From positions 12,531,294 to 12,595,293 of the forward strand of contig BSYO01000008.1 of assembly GCA_033239525.1 (NCBI GenBank): a stretch of DNA of 64,000 bases. Reading direction: 5' to 3'. Positions 45,101-57,110 of this stretch are shown one piece after another; within the stretch, counting starts at the first letter, position 1, and each line of letters begins with the position of its first letter. The notes under the pieces were generated by a model. That model searched no databases. It saw only the letters and a program-made list of their open reading frames with translations, and had not been told where the DNA came from. The translations under genes and the position numbers were made by a program. Origin of the DNA: Nepenthes gracilis. Taxonomy: Eukaryota; Streptophyta; Magnoliopsida; Caryophyllales; Nepenthaceae.

Positions 45101-46000
45101 AGATATATCGGTGGTTTATGAGTTTGAAGATATATTTCAAGAAAATCTTCCTAGAATACTGTCGAACCTAGAAATCGAGTTTGAAATTGAGACTATACCT
45201 AGAGTGGCACCTATATTGAAGACCCCTTTAGAATGGCACCGTCAAAACTCAAATAATTAAAACAATAATTACAAGAGCTACTGAAAAAGAATTTTATCCA
45301 GCCAAGCGTGTCTCCATAGGGTTCCCAAGTGTTGTTGGTAAAGAAGGATGGAACTATTCGGTTGTGTATAGATTACCAAAAGATGGACAAGATTACTAGA
45401 AAGTTTTAGTACCCGTTATCCAAGATTGATTATTTATTTAATCAATTGCAAGGGTCCTAAGTATTTTTGAAGATTAATTTTTGTTCAGTTTATCATCAAT
45501 TGAGGATTAAGAAGGAAGATGTGATGAAGACGACTTTCTGAACAAAGTATTTAGTTATGTCTTTCGGGTTAGCTAATGTCCCAACAGCTTTTAAAGGCTT
45601 AATGAATTGGGTGTTTCAACCCTACTTGGACTAGTTCATGGTGGTATTCATTGATGATATTTTAATATACTCGAGGAGCTACAAAGAGTATGAGATGTAC
45701 TTGATGATTGTACTTTAAATGGTTTGGGAAAAGAGTTCATATACCAAGTTAAAGAAGTGCGAGTTTTAACTTAAAGAAATCATATTTTTGGATGAAGTTA
45801 TTTCAAAATGAGGCATTTTAATTGGTTCTAAGAAAGTTGAAACTGTAATCAACTGGAGTTGGCCAACAATAAAAATCTAAGTTAGGAGCTTTTTGGGAAT
45901 GGTAGGATATTATTGAAAATTTGTGGAGAAATTTTACAGGATTGCTATATCGCTAACCTAATTGACATGAAAGGAAGTTAAATTCGATTAGACAGAGAAT
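45101..46000 (+). pseudogene. Reverse transcriptase of element B (broken)
   Basis: Linker VVYEFEDIFQENLPRILSN (to about 45170), fingers (VLLVKKDGTIRLCIDYQK, about 45330-45380), palm with [18 protein letters not shown] (about 45640-45690; catalytic Asp pair kept), SFLGMVGYY in the connection (about 45890). Stops and frameshifts are frequent. Confidence 0.82.
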
Positions 46001-46440
46001 TGTAAGAAGAGTTTTCATGAATTAAAATACTCGGAAGATTTATGGTATCATGATACATCTAAGATTGGATTAGGTTGTGTCATAATGTAGCACGGGAAAC
46101 TAATTGCGTATGAATCAAGACAGTTGAAGATGCACAAAAGAAATTATCCGATGCATAACCTATATTTTGCTGTAGTGATCTTTACACTAAAAATTTGGAT
46201 GCATTATCTTTATGGAGAGAAATGTTTGGTATATTCGGACCAAAAGAGTCTTCAATATTTGTTGTCTCAAAAGGAATTGAACATGAGATAACATAGATGG
46301 ATGGATTTTTTGAGAGATTATGAATGTAAGATCCAATATCAACCGAGAAAGGATAATGTGGTAGCTAATTCCTTGAATCGTCATACAACAAGTTTTATGA
46401 CTCTTTTAAGAATTAAGGAGATGGAGATATTGGAGTGTAT
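46001..46440 (+). pseudogene. RNase H of element B (broken)
   Basis: WYHDTSKIGLGCVIM (first catalytic strand, about 46040-46085), YESRQLKMHKRNYPMHNLYF, LYGEKCLVYSDQKSLQYLLS (about 46208-46267), [22 protein letters not shown] sequence, and [10 protein letters not shown]. Stop codons occur at Arg/Gln positions. The order and spacing are typical of Tekay. Confidence 0.8.
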
Positions 46441-46559
46441 GAAGTAATGTGCTATTAAAAGGCACTCCTAAGATAATAGAATAATATTGTCCTACTTTCA
46501 AGTGCAACCAAAAATTTTGAAGAAAATTAAAGGAGTTCAAATAGGTAATCTATTTTTGG

Positions 46560-47191
46560 TAGATGCTACTAAAGATTTGAATAGGGATTCTAGAGCAGAT
46601 TTTAGTAAACGGGTAGATGAAGTTGTGGGGTTTCAGGAATGAATATATGTGCCAAATATTGGAGAATTGAAAGAGAAAATCATAAATAAAGCTTATCATT
46701 CAAACTACACTATCCACTCGAGTATTAATAAGATGCATCAATATTTAAAGAAAATATTTTGGTGGCAGAATATTAAAAGAGAAATTATAGCCTATGTTAG
46801 AAGATGTCTAATATATCAACAATTAAAGGCCGAGTACAACAAGCCATCCCATTTATTGCAACTTATGCCAACTTTAAGCTGAAAATGGGAAGACATAATA
46901 ATGATTTTTTTATGGGAATTGCTGAGGATGTCGAGGAATCATGATGTTATTTAGGTAATTGTTGATTGGCTCACTAAATCCGCTCATTTCATAGCCATAT
47001 GGATGGTCTCCTTTAGAGATTGGTTGGTAAGATTATACATAATGATGTGGTCAAATTGCATGGTGTGTCAGTTTCGATTGTGTTTGATTGAGATTTGAGA
47101 TTTGTCTCGAAATTTTGAGAAAGTTTGTAGTGAGAATTGGGAACCAATCTGAAATTCAGTACAGCTTATCATCCCCAAACGGATGGACAAT
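46560..47191 (+). pseudogene. Integrase of element B, first part
   Basis: DATKDLNRDSRADFSK, VPNIGELKEKIINKAYHSNY, then IKREIIAYVRRCLIYQQLKA (zinc region; one Cys is Ile) and HLLQLMPTL (46649-46882). Later come the decayed core (VIVDWLTKSAHFIAI, 46950-47000) and FSTAYHPQTDGQLE ending at 47191, where element C inserts. The frame resumes at 57111. Confidence 0.85.
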
Positions 47192-47196
47192 TAGAG
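47192..47196. repeat. Left TSD of element C (TAGAG)
   Basis: Matches 57106-57110. Confidence 0.88.
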
Positions 47197-49168
47197 TGTG
47201 ATAGACCAGATCTCTTATAGGCTAGTAATCACGTCCATCAATATCAAAATGTAATAGAGGAATAAGACAAACATAAATATTTATGCAATAATTTATAATA
47301 ATGCGCACATAGGATCCAAATCGGCCGAACATCTTAAGTCAACCTCAAATCTAGGACGGTCGGCTATAGGGCGAGACCAATGACGTATGAGATGCCATTA
47401 GAAACCAAAAATACTTAAACCATAAAGTCCTATAGAAGCGTAAAATATCCATTAATTTACACAGCGGATTCGTTATACAAAAGTCTCCAAAATGACCAAA
47501 ATATATCAAAAGTCAATCCACCTATTTGCTTTGTGAATCCAGATTAGCCTCCAAAATCTAAGTAATCCTCCAACTCTACTCTTCCTCGTCCGACATAAAC
47601 TCTTACTCGTCTAAAGGTAAGAAAATAGTGACGAGTGAGCTAATTGCTCAGCAATGTACAAATAAGCAAAGATATGCATAATTATTACTTCAAAACAAAA
47701 TTAAAAGAAATGGAATGGGAGCAGAAGGCATAAAACATAATTGGAAGACATTTTCATAGGTACCGATTTTTTTTTTTTTTAAATCTTGATGTTATTAATC
47801 TTGTTCTTAAATACTGGGCTTTTAAAATCAGACCGAAAATTCAATCATCTTTAGGAACCGAATGGAAGCAGACAACTTCGAGGAAGGATTGTATAATATC
47901 CACATAATCTAAGACCGATCCTTTTATTATACTCCCAGAGGCGGGCGGTCATGCCATTCATCCCACATACGAGGCTATAGTCCAAAGATGCCGCTAAAAG
48001 TTCTCCGGTGGCCCAAGGACAGTCTTCGAGTTATCACTCCAATATCCTTGATCCAATTTCTTAACCAAATTTTCAATAATGGTTACATTTTAGGCATGCA
48101 ACTACTCTACCATAACAAAATTTTCAATAACGGCTACATTTTAAACCTGCAGCTATTTAGCCATCATTTATCATATACAATTTTCCTTGGTTCTGTGGCT
48201 TGCATCTTAACAAATGAAGTTTTCAATTAAGCAAACTGATATTTACAAATAATCTAAATAACATGCAGTTTAACTTTTTTGAGTACCAAAACTTGAACTT
48301 TTACCATTTACTGCAATAGCGAACTTAAATATGGGAAGAAAAAATTCCAACAATATTTAAGCATGAATCATGAGACAAAATCCAACATATAAAATATAGA
48401 ACATGCACTGAAACATGAAGATTCTTCATAAAACATGAGAAAAGCCATTATCATGATATTTAATATGTGGAAACTTAGTGAAGAAGGGTATTAGAATAAT
48501 AATACCTGAAAGAATCGGACAGAAATCAGTATCAGCTAAAGATAAAGTATAGAGTACACTTACCTAATCAACGAATTTCCTTACTCAATTTGGCATGAAA
48601 ATTCTTGCTCTCCTTCTCCTTTGTGCCTCTTTCTAGATTTTTTTTGACTTTCTTCCTTAGCCTCCAAATCCAGTATTTATAGACAACAGGGCAGGTGGGA
48701 GTAGGTGGGGTTAGGTTACTTACTTTGATACTCCTTTTAGATCCCATATCTACAAAGTCAACGGAGTAGGTGGGAATATGTCATCTAATCCGATTTGGTT
48801 AGTTCGGACTCTAATCAAAATCGGCCGACAAGCCAATCCGGTCAACTCTCCTAACCGGTCAATGATTCATTTCTACCATCAATCTACTCCGGTCATCTAT
48901 CCGGTCCAGTTACTATTTTATCCGACCATCTATTTTAATCCGATCAACTTTTCTTAATCGGTCAACTATCCTAACCGATCAACTATCTAATCCAATCAAC
49001 CGTTTAGTTTGGTCAACCATCTTAACCGGTCAACTGTCTAATCTAGTCAATCGTCTAGTCCGATCAGCCATCTTAACCGGTCAACTATCTCGGCTAGTCG
49101 TCATGCTACCTAGGCTAATTTCTCCCGTTAATGCTGAGAGACTAAGTCCTAGGAACCCGATTCTTATA
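47197..49168 (-). repeat. 3' LTR of element C
   Basis: Pairs with 55147-57105. The plus strand starts TGTGATAGACC and ends GATTCTTATA (terminal C to T). Contains two 51-bp repeat units (48068-48170) and a tract of degenerate CCGGTCAACTATC words (48836-49090) where the partner has similar ones. Confidence 0.92.
48836..49090. repeat. Degenerate CCGGTCAAC minisatellite in LTR C
   Basis: About fourteen variants of CCGGTCAACTATC spaced roughly 17-18 bp apart. The same tract lies at about 56826-57030 in the other LTR. It is near the U3 start on the element's own strand. Confidence 0.8.
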
Positions 49169-49185
49169 ATTCTCCCCTACTTATA
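49169..49185 (-). promoter_or_regulatory. Polypurine tract of element C
   Basis: On the minus strand AAGTAGGGGAGAAT immediately precedes the 3' LTR start. Confidence 0.8.
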
Positions 49186-49189
49186 AAAT

Positions 49190-49654
49190 TTTATCCTTAA
49201 AATTTAACAAGACTATATATACCTCATGGAAATAATTAGGGGTATTTATTCCGGATCTCTACTTCATGTTCCCATGTAACTTCCTTAACAGAGTAATTTC
49301 TCCAAAAAATTTTTATTAGAGGAATGGTCTTCGTGCACAATATTTAATCCTTCCGGTCTAAAATTAGCACCGATTTTTCAATATAAGATAGTTTTCACCA
49401 ATGGTTAGAGACTTAAAATTAATTACATGTGCTGGATCATGAACATATTTACGGAGCATTGATATGTGAAACACATCATAAATATCAGTCAGACTTGGAG
49501 GAAAGGCTAACTGGTAAGTCACATCACCAACTTTCTTTAGAATATCAAAGGGTCCAATGAACCTTGGCTTCAACTTTTCTTTTACTCGAAATCGAGATGT
49601 TCCTTTAGACGGTGGTACTTTCAAGAATACAAAATCATCGACTTCAAATTCCAA
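49190..49654 (-). pseudogene. Integrase C-terminus of element C
   Basis: The frame at 49364-49654 gives FEVDDFVFLKVPPSKGTSRF, GPFDILKKVGDVTYQLAFPP and VFHISMLRKYVHDPAHV, closely parallel to elements A and B. The chromodomain that should follow toward 49190 is reduced to fragments. Confidence 0.82.
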
Positions 49655-50610
49655 TGTTGATCTCCTTTTTGTCTGCGTAGCTCTTTTGCCCGCTTTGTAC
49701 TACCTTTAAATTCTCATGAATCATCCTGATTTTTTCTGTTATCTCCTTGATAATATCTGAACTAAGTAGTTGCCTATCTCCTGTTTTTTCCCAATAAATA
49801 GGTGATCGGCACTTTCTCCCATATAGAGCTTCAAACGGTGCCATACCAATACTCGCTTGATAACTGTTATTCTAAGTAAACTTCACTAGAGTAAAATGAT
49901 AATCCCAACTACCTTTTATTTTTAACCACTGAAGCCCTTATCATGTCCTCTAAAATTTAAGTTGTGCATTTCGATTGGCCATCTGTTTCGGGGTGATAAG
50001 TTGTGCTAAATTTCAATCCCGTTCCCAACTCTCGATGTAAGCTTTTCCAGAATTTTGAGGCAAACATTGAATCTCGGTCGGATATAATTAAGGTTGGCAC
50101 ACCATGGAGCCTAACAATTTCATTAATATACAGTCAAGTCAATTGATCTCGAGAATAGGTCATCCAGATCTCCAAGAAATGGGTAGATTTAGTCAGCCGG
50201 TCAACGATAAACCATATGGCATTGTGGTTCTTTGGGGTTCTTGGCAAATCAGATACAAAATCCATCACAATATCCTCCCACTTTCAATTTGGAATGGGCA
50301 TTGGTTGCAACAGTCCAATTGGTTTCTTCTTCTCGGCTTTCATTTGTTGACAAATAAGGCATTTACTTACAAAAGCCATAATTTTCTTTTTCATATTTCT
50401 CTACTAGAACATTTTTCTCAAGTCCTAGTATATCTTATTAATTCCAGGATGAATAGTATACTTAGTTCGGTGGGCTTCCCTCATTATCTCCTCCTTTAAC
50501 TCCTTATTATTAGGTACACATAATCGATCATTAAATCTTAGGACTCCATCGGCATGAATATTGAAATCAACTATGGAGTCCTTTTCCAAGTCTCCAGCAA
50601 TCTCCATCAA
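49644..50610 (-). pseudogene. Integrase of element C
   Basis: From the N-terminus (minus): GVLRFNDRLCVPNNKELKEE, REAHRTKYTIHPG (50425-50610), a zinc-region remnant with CLICQQ, a core with stops between 49900 and 50350, and MAPFEALYGRKCRSPIYWEK (49644-49844). Frame changes and stops make it non-functional. Confidence 0.82.
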
Positions 50611-50689
50611 GAAGGGATCATTCGCTTACCCCTCTTTGATCTTCTGCAAGAACTCTAGCTGCACTTGGAAAAAAGATAACAACACTTGG

Positions 50690-51153
50690 TTGCCTTTGAC
50701 ATATCACTGGATATTGCAATGCTTCATACAATCCAGTATCTCCATTTTCTTAATTTGTAACCTTCGCACAAAGCTTGATCAAGGACTTAAAGCATCGGCC
50801 ACCACAATGGCTTTTCCTGGTTGGTATTAGATTTTACAGTCATAATCATTCAAAAATTCAATCCACCTCCTATGCATCATATTCAACTCTTTCTATGAAA
50901 ATAAATACTTTAAACTTTTGTGATAAGAATATATAAGAAATTTTTCACAGGACAGATAATGTCTTCAGATTTTTAATACAAATACTATAGCAGCTAATTC
51001 TAAATCATGGGTTGGGTAGTTCCTTTCATGAACCTTCAACTGTCGGGCCCCATAAGCAACTACCTTTCCATATTGCATTAGGATACAACCTAGTCCGGTC
51101 TTACAGGAATCACAATAAACCACCAGTCCACCAGATCCGTTTAGAATAATCAA
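50690..51153 (-). pseudogene. RNase H of element C
   Basis: [20 protein letters not shown] and [20 protein letters not shown] (50965-51153), followed in broken frames by [17 protein letters not shown] and FLNDYDCKI-like sequence down to about 50690. The first catalytic Asp is kept. Confidence 0.8.
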
Positions 51154-51243
51154 AATCGGTGCAAATGTTAACCAATCCTTTTGCTCTTGAAAACTCTATT
51201 CGCACTCCTTGGTCCATTCCAACTTAGCCTTTCTCTTCGTTTA

Positions 51244-52176
51244 CTAGGTGAGCGGTATAGCAATTCTGAAGAAATTTTCTACGAATCTACGATAATATTC
51301 GGCCATGCTTAGAAAACTTTGAACCTCAATCACCGATGTTGGTCGGCTCCAATTCACTATGGCTTCAATCTTTTTTGGGTCAACCGAAATACAACCCTTA
51401 GAAATAATATGGCCTAAGAATCCTACTTTCTCTAACCAGAATTCACACTTATTCAATTTTGCAAATAATTGATATTCTCGAAGAGTTTAGAGCACGTTCT
51501 CAAATACACCTCGTACTCTTCATGACTCTTAGAATAGATAAAGATATCATCAATAAAGACTACCATAAATTTATCCAAATAGGGCCAAAATACTCGATTC
51601 ATAAATCCATAAAAGCGGCAAGAGCATTTATTAAACTGAACGGCATTACTATAAACTCATAGTGGCCATATCTCATCCAGAATGCCGTTTTTGCCACATC
51701 CTCCTGTTTAATCTAGAGTTAATGATATTCGGACCAATGATCGATCTTAGAAAACACACATGCTCCCTGCAACTGGTGAAAGAGGTCATTGATTCTTTCT
51801 AAGGGATATTTATTTTTAATTGTGATCTTATTTAACTTCTGATAATCCACACATAATTGTAAAGTTCCATCCTTCTTTTTTACAAACAAAATCGGTGCAC
51901 CTCATGGGGACACACTCGGTCTAATGAAGCTCTTATCCAGCAATTCCTATAATTGTTGTTTTAATTCCTTTAATTTAGTAGGCACCATTCTGTTGGGCTT
52001 CTTTGATATCGGTGTCGATCCTGGCACAAGCTCAATTTTAATTCTATCTCCTGGTATGGCGATAACCCAGATAATTCTTCAAAAAATATATCTTTGAACT
52101 CACATACCACAGGTATCTCCTTTGCTGACAATTCATGATTCTCAGTTATACTAGCATATCTAAATAGGCTTGGCAT
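51244..52176 (-). pseudogene. Reverse transcriptase of element C
   Basis: Linker FKDIFFEELSGLSPYQEIEL (51970-52176), fingers with [23 protein letters not shown] sequence (about 51840-51900), palm with VVFIDDIFIYSK (about 51530-51565; catalytic Asp pair kept) and [30 protein letters not shown] (51244-51456). Several stops. Confidence 0.83.
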
Positions 52177-52292
52177 CTATTTTTCATCAAATATTGAGTA
52201 TAAATAGCCAAAATAAAACAAGATGCCTCTTTTTGCCAAACTCCTTGAATATAAAAAGGCTCACATTCTAAAATAACAAAATCTACCATCTT

Positions 52293-52554
52293 TCAAAAAT
52301 AATTAATGTTGGTTTGATATTTTGCCAACCAATCTATATCTAAAATTATATCAAAATCACACATCTCCAGCAATATTAAATTTTCTGGTAAGTGAAATCC
52401 ATTAATCTCAATAACACACCCCGGGTATATAATATCTATAACTACATATGACCCCGTGGGTGTTGAGAAAATCAAAGAATAATTAAGAATCTTAGGGGAT
52501 GATACAAGATGATGTGTAAATTGAGGCAAAATAAATGAATGAGTGGATTCTTAA
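52293..52554 (-). pseudogene. Protease of element C
   Basis: DIIYPGCVIEINGFHLPENL and LEMCDFDIILDIDWLAKYQT in 52293-52529 are the second half of the retropepsin. The active-site D-S-G/A part lies across the stop near 52545 and reads LFD-stop (TAA). Non-functional. Confidence 0.78.
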
Positions 52555-53610
52555 TCAAAAAGCACATGACAGGAAATGCCACAAATAGAGAGAATACCTT
52601 CCACCACATCTATTAAAGCTTTTGCTTCCTCTATAGTAACTGCAAACACCTTGGTTGGAACAGTTAGTTTGGATCGCTTGAGGTTGCTTCGGGTGAGGGT
52701 AGCTCCTTACCATATGCCCCATCTGTCCATAATTATAATAGACTCCTAGCAGTTTAAAACAATGCTTGTTCTTGTGCAGCCTCCTGCAATGAAGACATAG
52801 GTTTACTGGCACCCTTGAGGTTGGTGCTGACTTTATTCCTTGACTCCGGTTGTTTTGCCTTTTTCGGTGGTCTCTCCAATCCCACACTAGAGTTGGCTCT
52901 CGAACTACTTTGGCCAGACATCCTCTTTTTAAATAACTCATCTTTCTCAAGCTCTTTCTCGTAAATGAGAGCTCTATCTAACACTTCTCCATAAGTCAGC
53001 AGCTTCAACATCGATAAATATTTTATAATATCATCTCTCAAGACTTGTGAAAATTTTCTCGCCTTCCTTTCTTCCTCCTCTCCATAAACGGAGCAAAATG
53101 GGATAACTCCGTGAACTTAGCATCATACTTAGCCATCGTACGATTGCCCTACCTTAATCGTAAAAACTCTTCCTCTTTCTATCCACGGAGATTGGTAGGA
53201 AAATATTTCTCGATAAAAGCTGTTTCAAATATAGCCCAAGTAATTTCATTATCCGGTACCTCAAATACTTTCTTCTATATTTTCTACCAATGATGGGCTT
53301 CTCCTTCCAACTTATGAGTATCAAATAAAACTTCCCCTTTCTATCCACGGAGATTGGTAGGAAAATATTTCTCCATAAAAGCTATTTCAAATATAGCCCA
53401 AGTAATTTCATTATCTGGTACCTCAAATACTCTCTTCTATATTTTCCACCAATGATGGGCTTCTCCTTCCAACTTATGAGTATCAAATAAAACTCTATCT
53501 TCTACCGGATATCGAATAATTGCAAATACCTTTTTAAGTCACTGGATTTATGTGTTTGTCTTCATTGGATCCGGTTCCCCCAAAAATTTAGGAACTCGTT
53601 TAGCTGTAAA
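52555..53610 (-). pseudogene. Gag of element C, main part
   Basis: On the minus strand: FTAKRVPKFLGEPDP at the right edge, a segment repeated by a 162-bp duplication (53169-53492), then MLKLLTYGEVLDRALIYEKE and RMSGQSSSRANSSVGLERPP (52754-53041). A zinc-knuckle remnant follows: CLHCRRLHKNKHCFKLLGVY, GQMGHMVRSYPH. Frame interruptions occur at 53050-53150. Confidence 0.82.
53169..53492 (-). repeat. 162-bp in-frame tandem duplication in gag C
   Basis: Copies at about 53169-53330 and 53331-53492 (TATCCACGGAGATTGGTAGG at 53180 and 53342). 162 bp equals 54 codons. The copies differ at only a few positions. Confidence 0.92.
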
Positions 53611-53615
53611 TCTCT

Positions 53616-54653
53616 TGTGAAGGAACGGGTCATAGTCCACCATATGACCTTCGTCAATAATCACACACATATGGCTGGAAAATCACCTCTACCCAAAAGA
53701 CACATAATTAGGTGGACTTAATTTTTTTTTTGTTTGCGTGCACAAGATCGTAAATGGCTAGTCATCAAGTCGGCTAGAAAGTAGGTCGGTCATAACTAGA
53801 TCGATCACATCTTGACCGACCAAGAATCCAGGTTGGTAGGCCAAAGACACATGAGATGCCACTAGGGAACCAAAATTCCTAACCATATAATTCAACGAAA
53901 GTGTCTAAATATCCTATTTATTTACAAAGCAAAATCATTATAAAAAGTTTTCAAAATATCCCAAAATACATCAAGATTGGTTATGCACTGCTACAAAAGT
54001 CCCGATCGGCCTTCCTACCTAGTTAGACCATTCGACTTCACTATTTCTCATCCGGCATGAGTTCTTGGTCATTTGAGGTTAAGAAAAACATTAAGGAGTG
54101 AGCGACAGCTTAACAAGGTATCGATGTAGAAAACATACATAATTATAACATTGAATGGAATGAAAGCATTTTGCATACAAAAGTATTATACATGGGAATA
54201 AGACATTTTCATGCGAATTTGGATTCCAAATGAATGCAAATTCAAAATCAAATGCTTAAAACCGGCTACATTTTAGTCCTGCAACTCTTGACCATCATAT
54301 ATCAAATACTGCTACATTTTAGGCCTGCAACTTTCGCCCATCATATCTCATAAATGGCTACATTTAAGGTATGCAGCTTTCGACCATCATATCTCATAAA
54401 TGATAACATTTAAGGTTTCATATCTCATAAACGGCTACATTACTAACAACTATTTCGGTCTCTATCATCTACCTCGATCGATTACAAACTTCCTCGGTCA
54501 TTATCTCAACAACTTCCTCAGTCATTATCATATATCATCCTCTGCCATTTTCCGTTAAGGTCGGTTAACAAGTCAATTCGGTCAACATGTAATCTAGACT
54601 AATTTTTTTATTAAGACTGAGAGACTAAATCCTAAGAAAACCTGATCCTTACA
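53616..54653 (-). mobile_element. Solo LTR inside gag C, TSD TCTCT
   Basis: 1038 bp, ends TGTGAAGGAAC...GATCCTTACA, flanked by TCTCT at 53611-53615 and 54654-54658. The gag frame on both sides matches up across the TSD. Distantly related to the LTR of C itself (same GATCCTTACA end, the GGCTACATTTTAGGCCTGCA repeats and the CGGTC words), with four to five repeat units at 54254-54440. Confidence 0.88.
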
Positions 54654-54658
54654 TCTCT

Positions 54659-54850
54659 CATTCGTCGTTGGACCAGGATTTGTCGAGGCCAGGTTTGGAG
54701 TAGGAACAGAAGCTATATAGCGTTGCTCCATCGATTCTATTATGTGAGTCATCCTTCCTAACAAGTTCAAATACTCAACCTCTCGATTCTAAGGGGCACT
54801 AAAGCCAACCAGGGTTATTTTTCTTCTACTTGTCATGCTATTTTCCTATA
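54659..54850 (-). pseudogene. Gag N-terminus of element C
   Basis: On the minus strand ATG near 54834 opens TSRRKITLVGFSAP; after a stop comes EYLNLLGRMTHIIESMEQRY and the Thr/Pro-rich linker that runs into the solo LTR. Matches the layout of gag A (MASRRSQRN..., LLERMTNVMEFVEQRH). Confidence 0.8.
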
Positions 54851-55132
54851 ACTAAAATATCAAAAGATCAATTAATCCGGCATATTTAAATTAGAGGGAT
54901 GGGTTAACAATTATTGAATGTATTCAAAGATTAAATTTTCGAGCTTCATACAAGTCTACACCACGGTTATTTCATCCACCTCGGCCCTAAGTTATACCTT
55001 GGCTATTAATAACTACCTCGGCCGTTAACAGCTAAACATTTTATCTAATCTTAACTACTCTTAACTCATTTCTACCTAGACCAAACCTAAGCTTTTGCTT
55101 TAAGATTAATCAACTCTAAGGCAATCTCTTTT

Positions 55133-55146
55133 TCTTTGATACAAAT
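55133..55146 (-). promoter_or_regulatory. Degraded primer-binding site of element C
   Basis: Minus-strand TTTGTATCAAAG sits directly after the 5' LTR, in place of TGGTATCAGAG. Confidence 0.65.
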
Positions 55147-57105
55147 TGTGACAGACCGGATCTCTTATAGGCTATTAATCACGTTCCGTCAATATCAAAA
55201 TGAAATATAGGAATAAGACAAACATAAATATTTGTGTAATAATTTATAATAACGTGCACATAGGATCCAAACCGGTTGAACATATGAAGTCGACCTCATC
55301 TGGGCTGGCCTCAAATCTAGGACGATCAGCTAGAGGGTGAGACCAATGATGTATGAGATGCCATTAGTCCTGTGGAAGTATACAAATATCCATTAATTTA
55401 TACAGTTGATTCGTTATTCAAAAAGTCTCCAAAATGACCAAAATATATCAAAAGTCGATCCACCCATTTGCTTCGTGAATTCAGATCGGTCTCCAAAACC
55501 TAAGTAGTCCTCCAACTCTACTCTTCCTCGTTTGGCATGAACTCTTACTTGCTTGAAGAAAAGAAAACAATGAGGAGTGAGCTCATTGCTCAACAAGGTA
55601 CAAATAAAAAAAAGAAATGCATAATTATTACATCAAAACAAAATTAAAAGAAATGAAATAGGAGTAGAAGGCATAAAACATGATCAGAAGACGTTTTCAT
55701 GGGTACCGGTTTCCATTTTTAAATCCTGATATTATTAGTCTTGTTCTTAAATATTGAGCCTCCAAAATCATGCCGAAAATTCAATCATCTTTAGGGAACA
55801 GGACGGGAGTGGACAACTTCGAGGAAGGATTGTATATTTCTACATAATCTAAGGCCGATCCTCTTATTTTACTCCCAGAGGTGGATAGTTATGCCTTTCA
55901 CCCGGCATACAGGGCCATAGTCCAAAGATGCCACTAAAAGTTCCCCGTGGCCTAGGGGCAGTTCTCGAGTTATCACTCCAATATCCTTGATCTAATTTCT
56001 TAACCAAATTTTCAATAGCGACTATATTTTAGGCCTGCATCTACTCGGCCATAACCAAATTTTCAATAACGGTTACATTTTAGGTTTGCAGCTACTCAAC
56101 TATAACCAAATTTTCACTAACGGCTATATTTTAGGTCTGTAGCTATTCGGCCATCATTTATCATATACAATTCTTCTTGGTTCTGTGGCTTACATCTTAA
56201 CAAATGAAGTATTCAATTGAGCAAACTAATATTTACAAATAATCTAAATAACATGTAGTTTAACTTTTCTGAGTACCAAAACTTAAACTTTTATCATTTA
56301 TTGCAATACCAACTCAAATATGAGAAGGAATTTCAACAATATTTAAGCATGAATCATGGGACGAAATTCAACATATAAAATATAGAACATGCACTGAAAT
56401 ATGAAGATTCTTCATAAAACATGAGAAAAGCCATTGTCATGATATTTAATATGTAGAAACTTAGTGAAAAAGGGTATTAGAACAATAATACTGAAAAAAT
56501 CAGACAGAAATTAGTATTAGCTAAAGACAAAGTATAGAGTGTACTTACTTGATCTATGCATTTTCATACTTAATTTGGCCTAAAAGTTCTTCATCTCCTT
56601 CTTCTCCTTTGTGCCTTTTTCCGATTTTTTTTAAATTTTCTTCTTTAACCCCCAAATCCAGTATTTATAGATAATAGGGTAGATGAGAGTAGGTGGGGGT
56701 GAGTTACCTACTCTAGTACTCCTTTCAAATCCCCTATCTACAAAGTCAACAGAGCAAGTGGGATCAGTCACCTATTCCGATTTGGCTAGTCCTGGACTCT
56801 AATTAAAATAGGCCGACAAGTCAATCCGGTCAACTCTTTCATCCGATCAACGATTCATTTCTGCCATCAATCTACTCCAATCATCTATCCAGTCTGGTCA
56901 CTATTTTAACCAATCATTTATTTTAATCCGATCAACTTATCTTAGCCAGTCAACTATCCTAATCGATTAACTATCTAATCCGGTCAACCGTTTAGTCCGG
57001 TCAGCCATCTTATTCGGTCAACTATCCTGGCCGGTTAACATGCTACCTATGCTAATTTTTTTCATTAATGCCGAGAAGCTAAGTCATAGGAACCTGATCC
57101 TTACA
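55147..57105 (-). repeat. 5' LTR of element C
   Basis: 1959 bp, plus strand TGTGACAGACC...GATCCTTACA. It has three 51-bp units (56008-56158) against two in the 3' LTR. Confidence 0.92.
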
Positions 57106-57110
57106 TAGAG
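57106..57110. repeat. Right TSD of element C (TAGAG)
   Basis: Identical to 47192-47196; the integrase of B continues from here. Confidence 0.88.

Larger units (their letters stand above)
47197..57105 (-). mobile_element. Tekay-type Ty3/gypsy chromovirus C
   Basis: LTRs at 47197-49168 (3') and 55147-57105 (5'), TG...CA ends and a TAGAG TSD in the integrase of element B. On the minus strand: primer site, gag, protease, RT, RNase H, integrase, tail and polypurine tract, in that order. It carries a solo LTR in gag (53616-54653). B and C are both Tekay type, but C's LTR is a different family. Confidence 0.93.
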
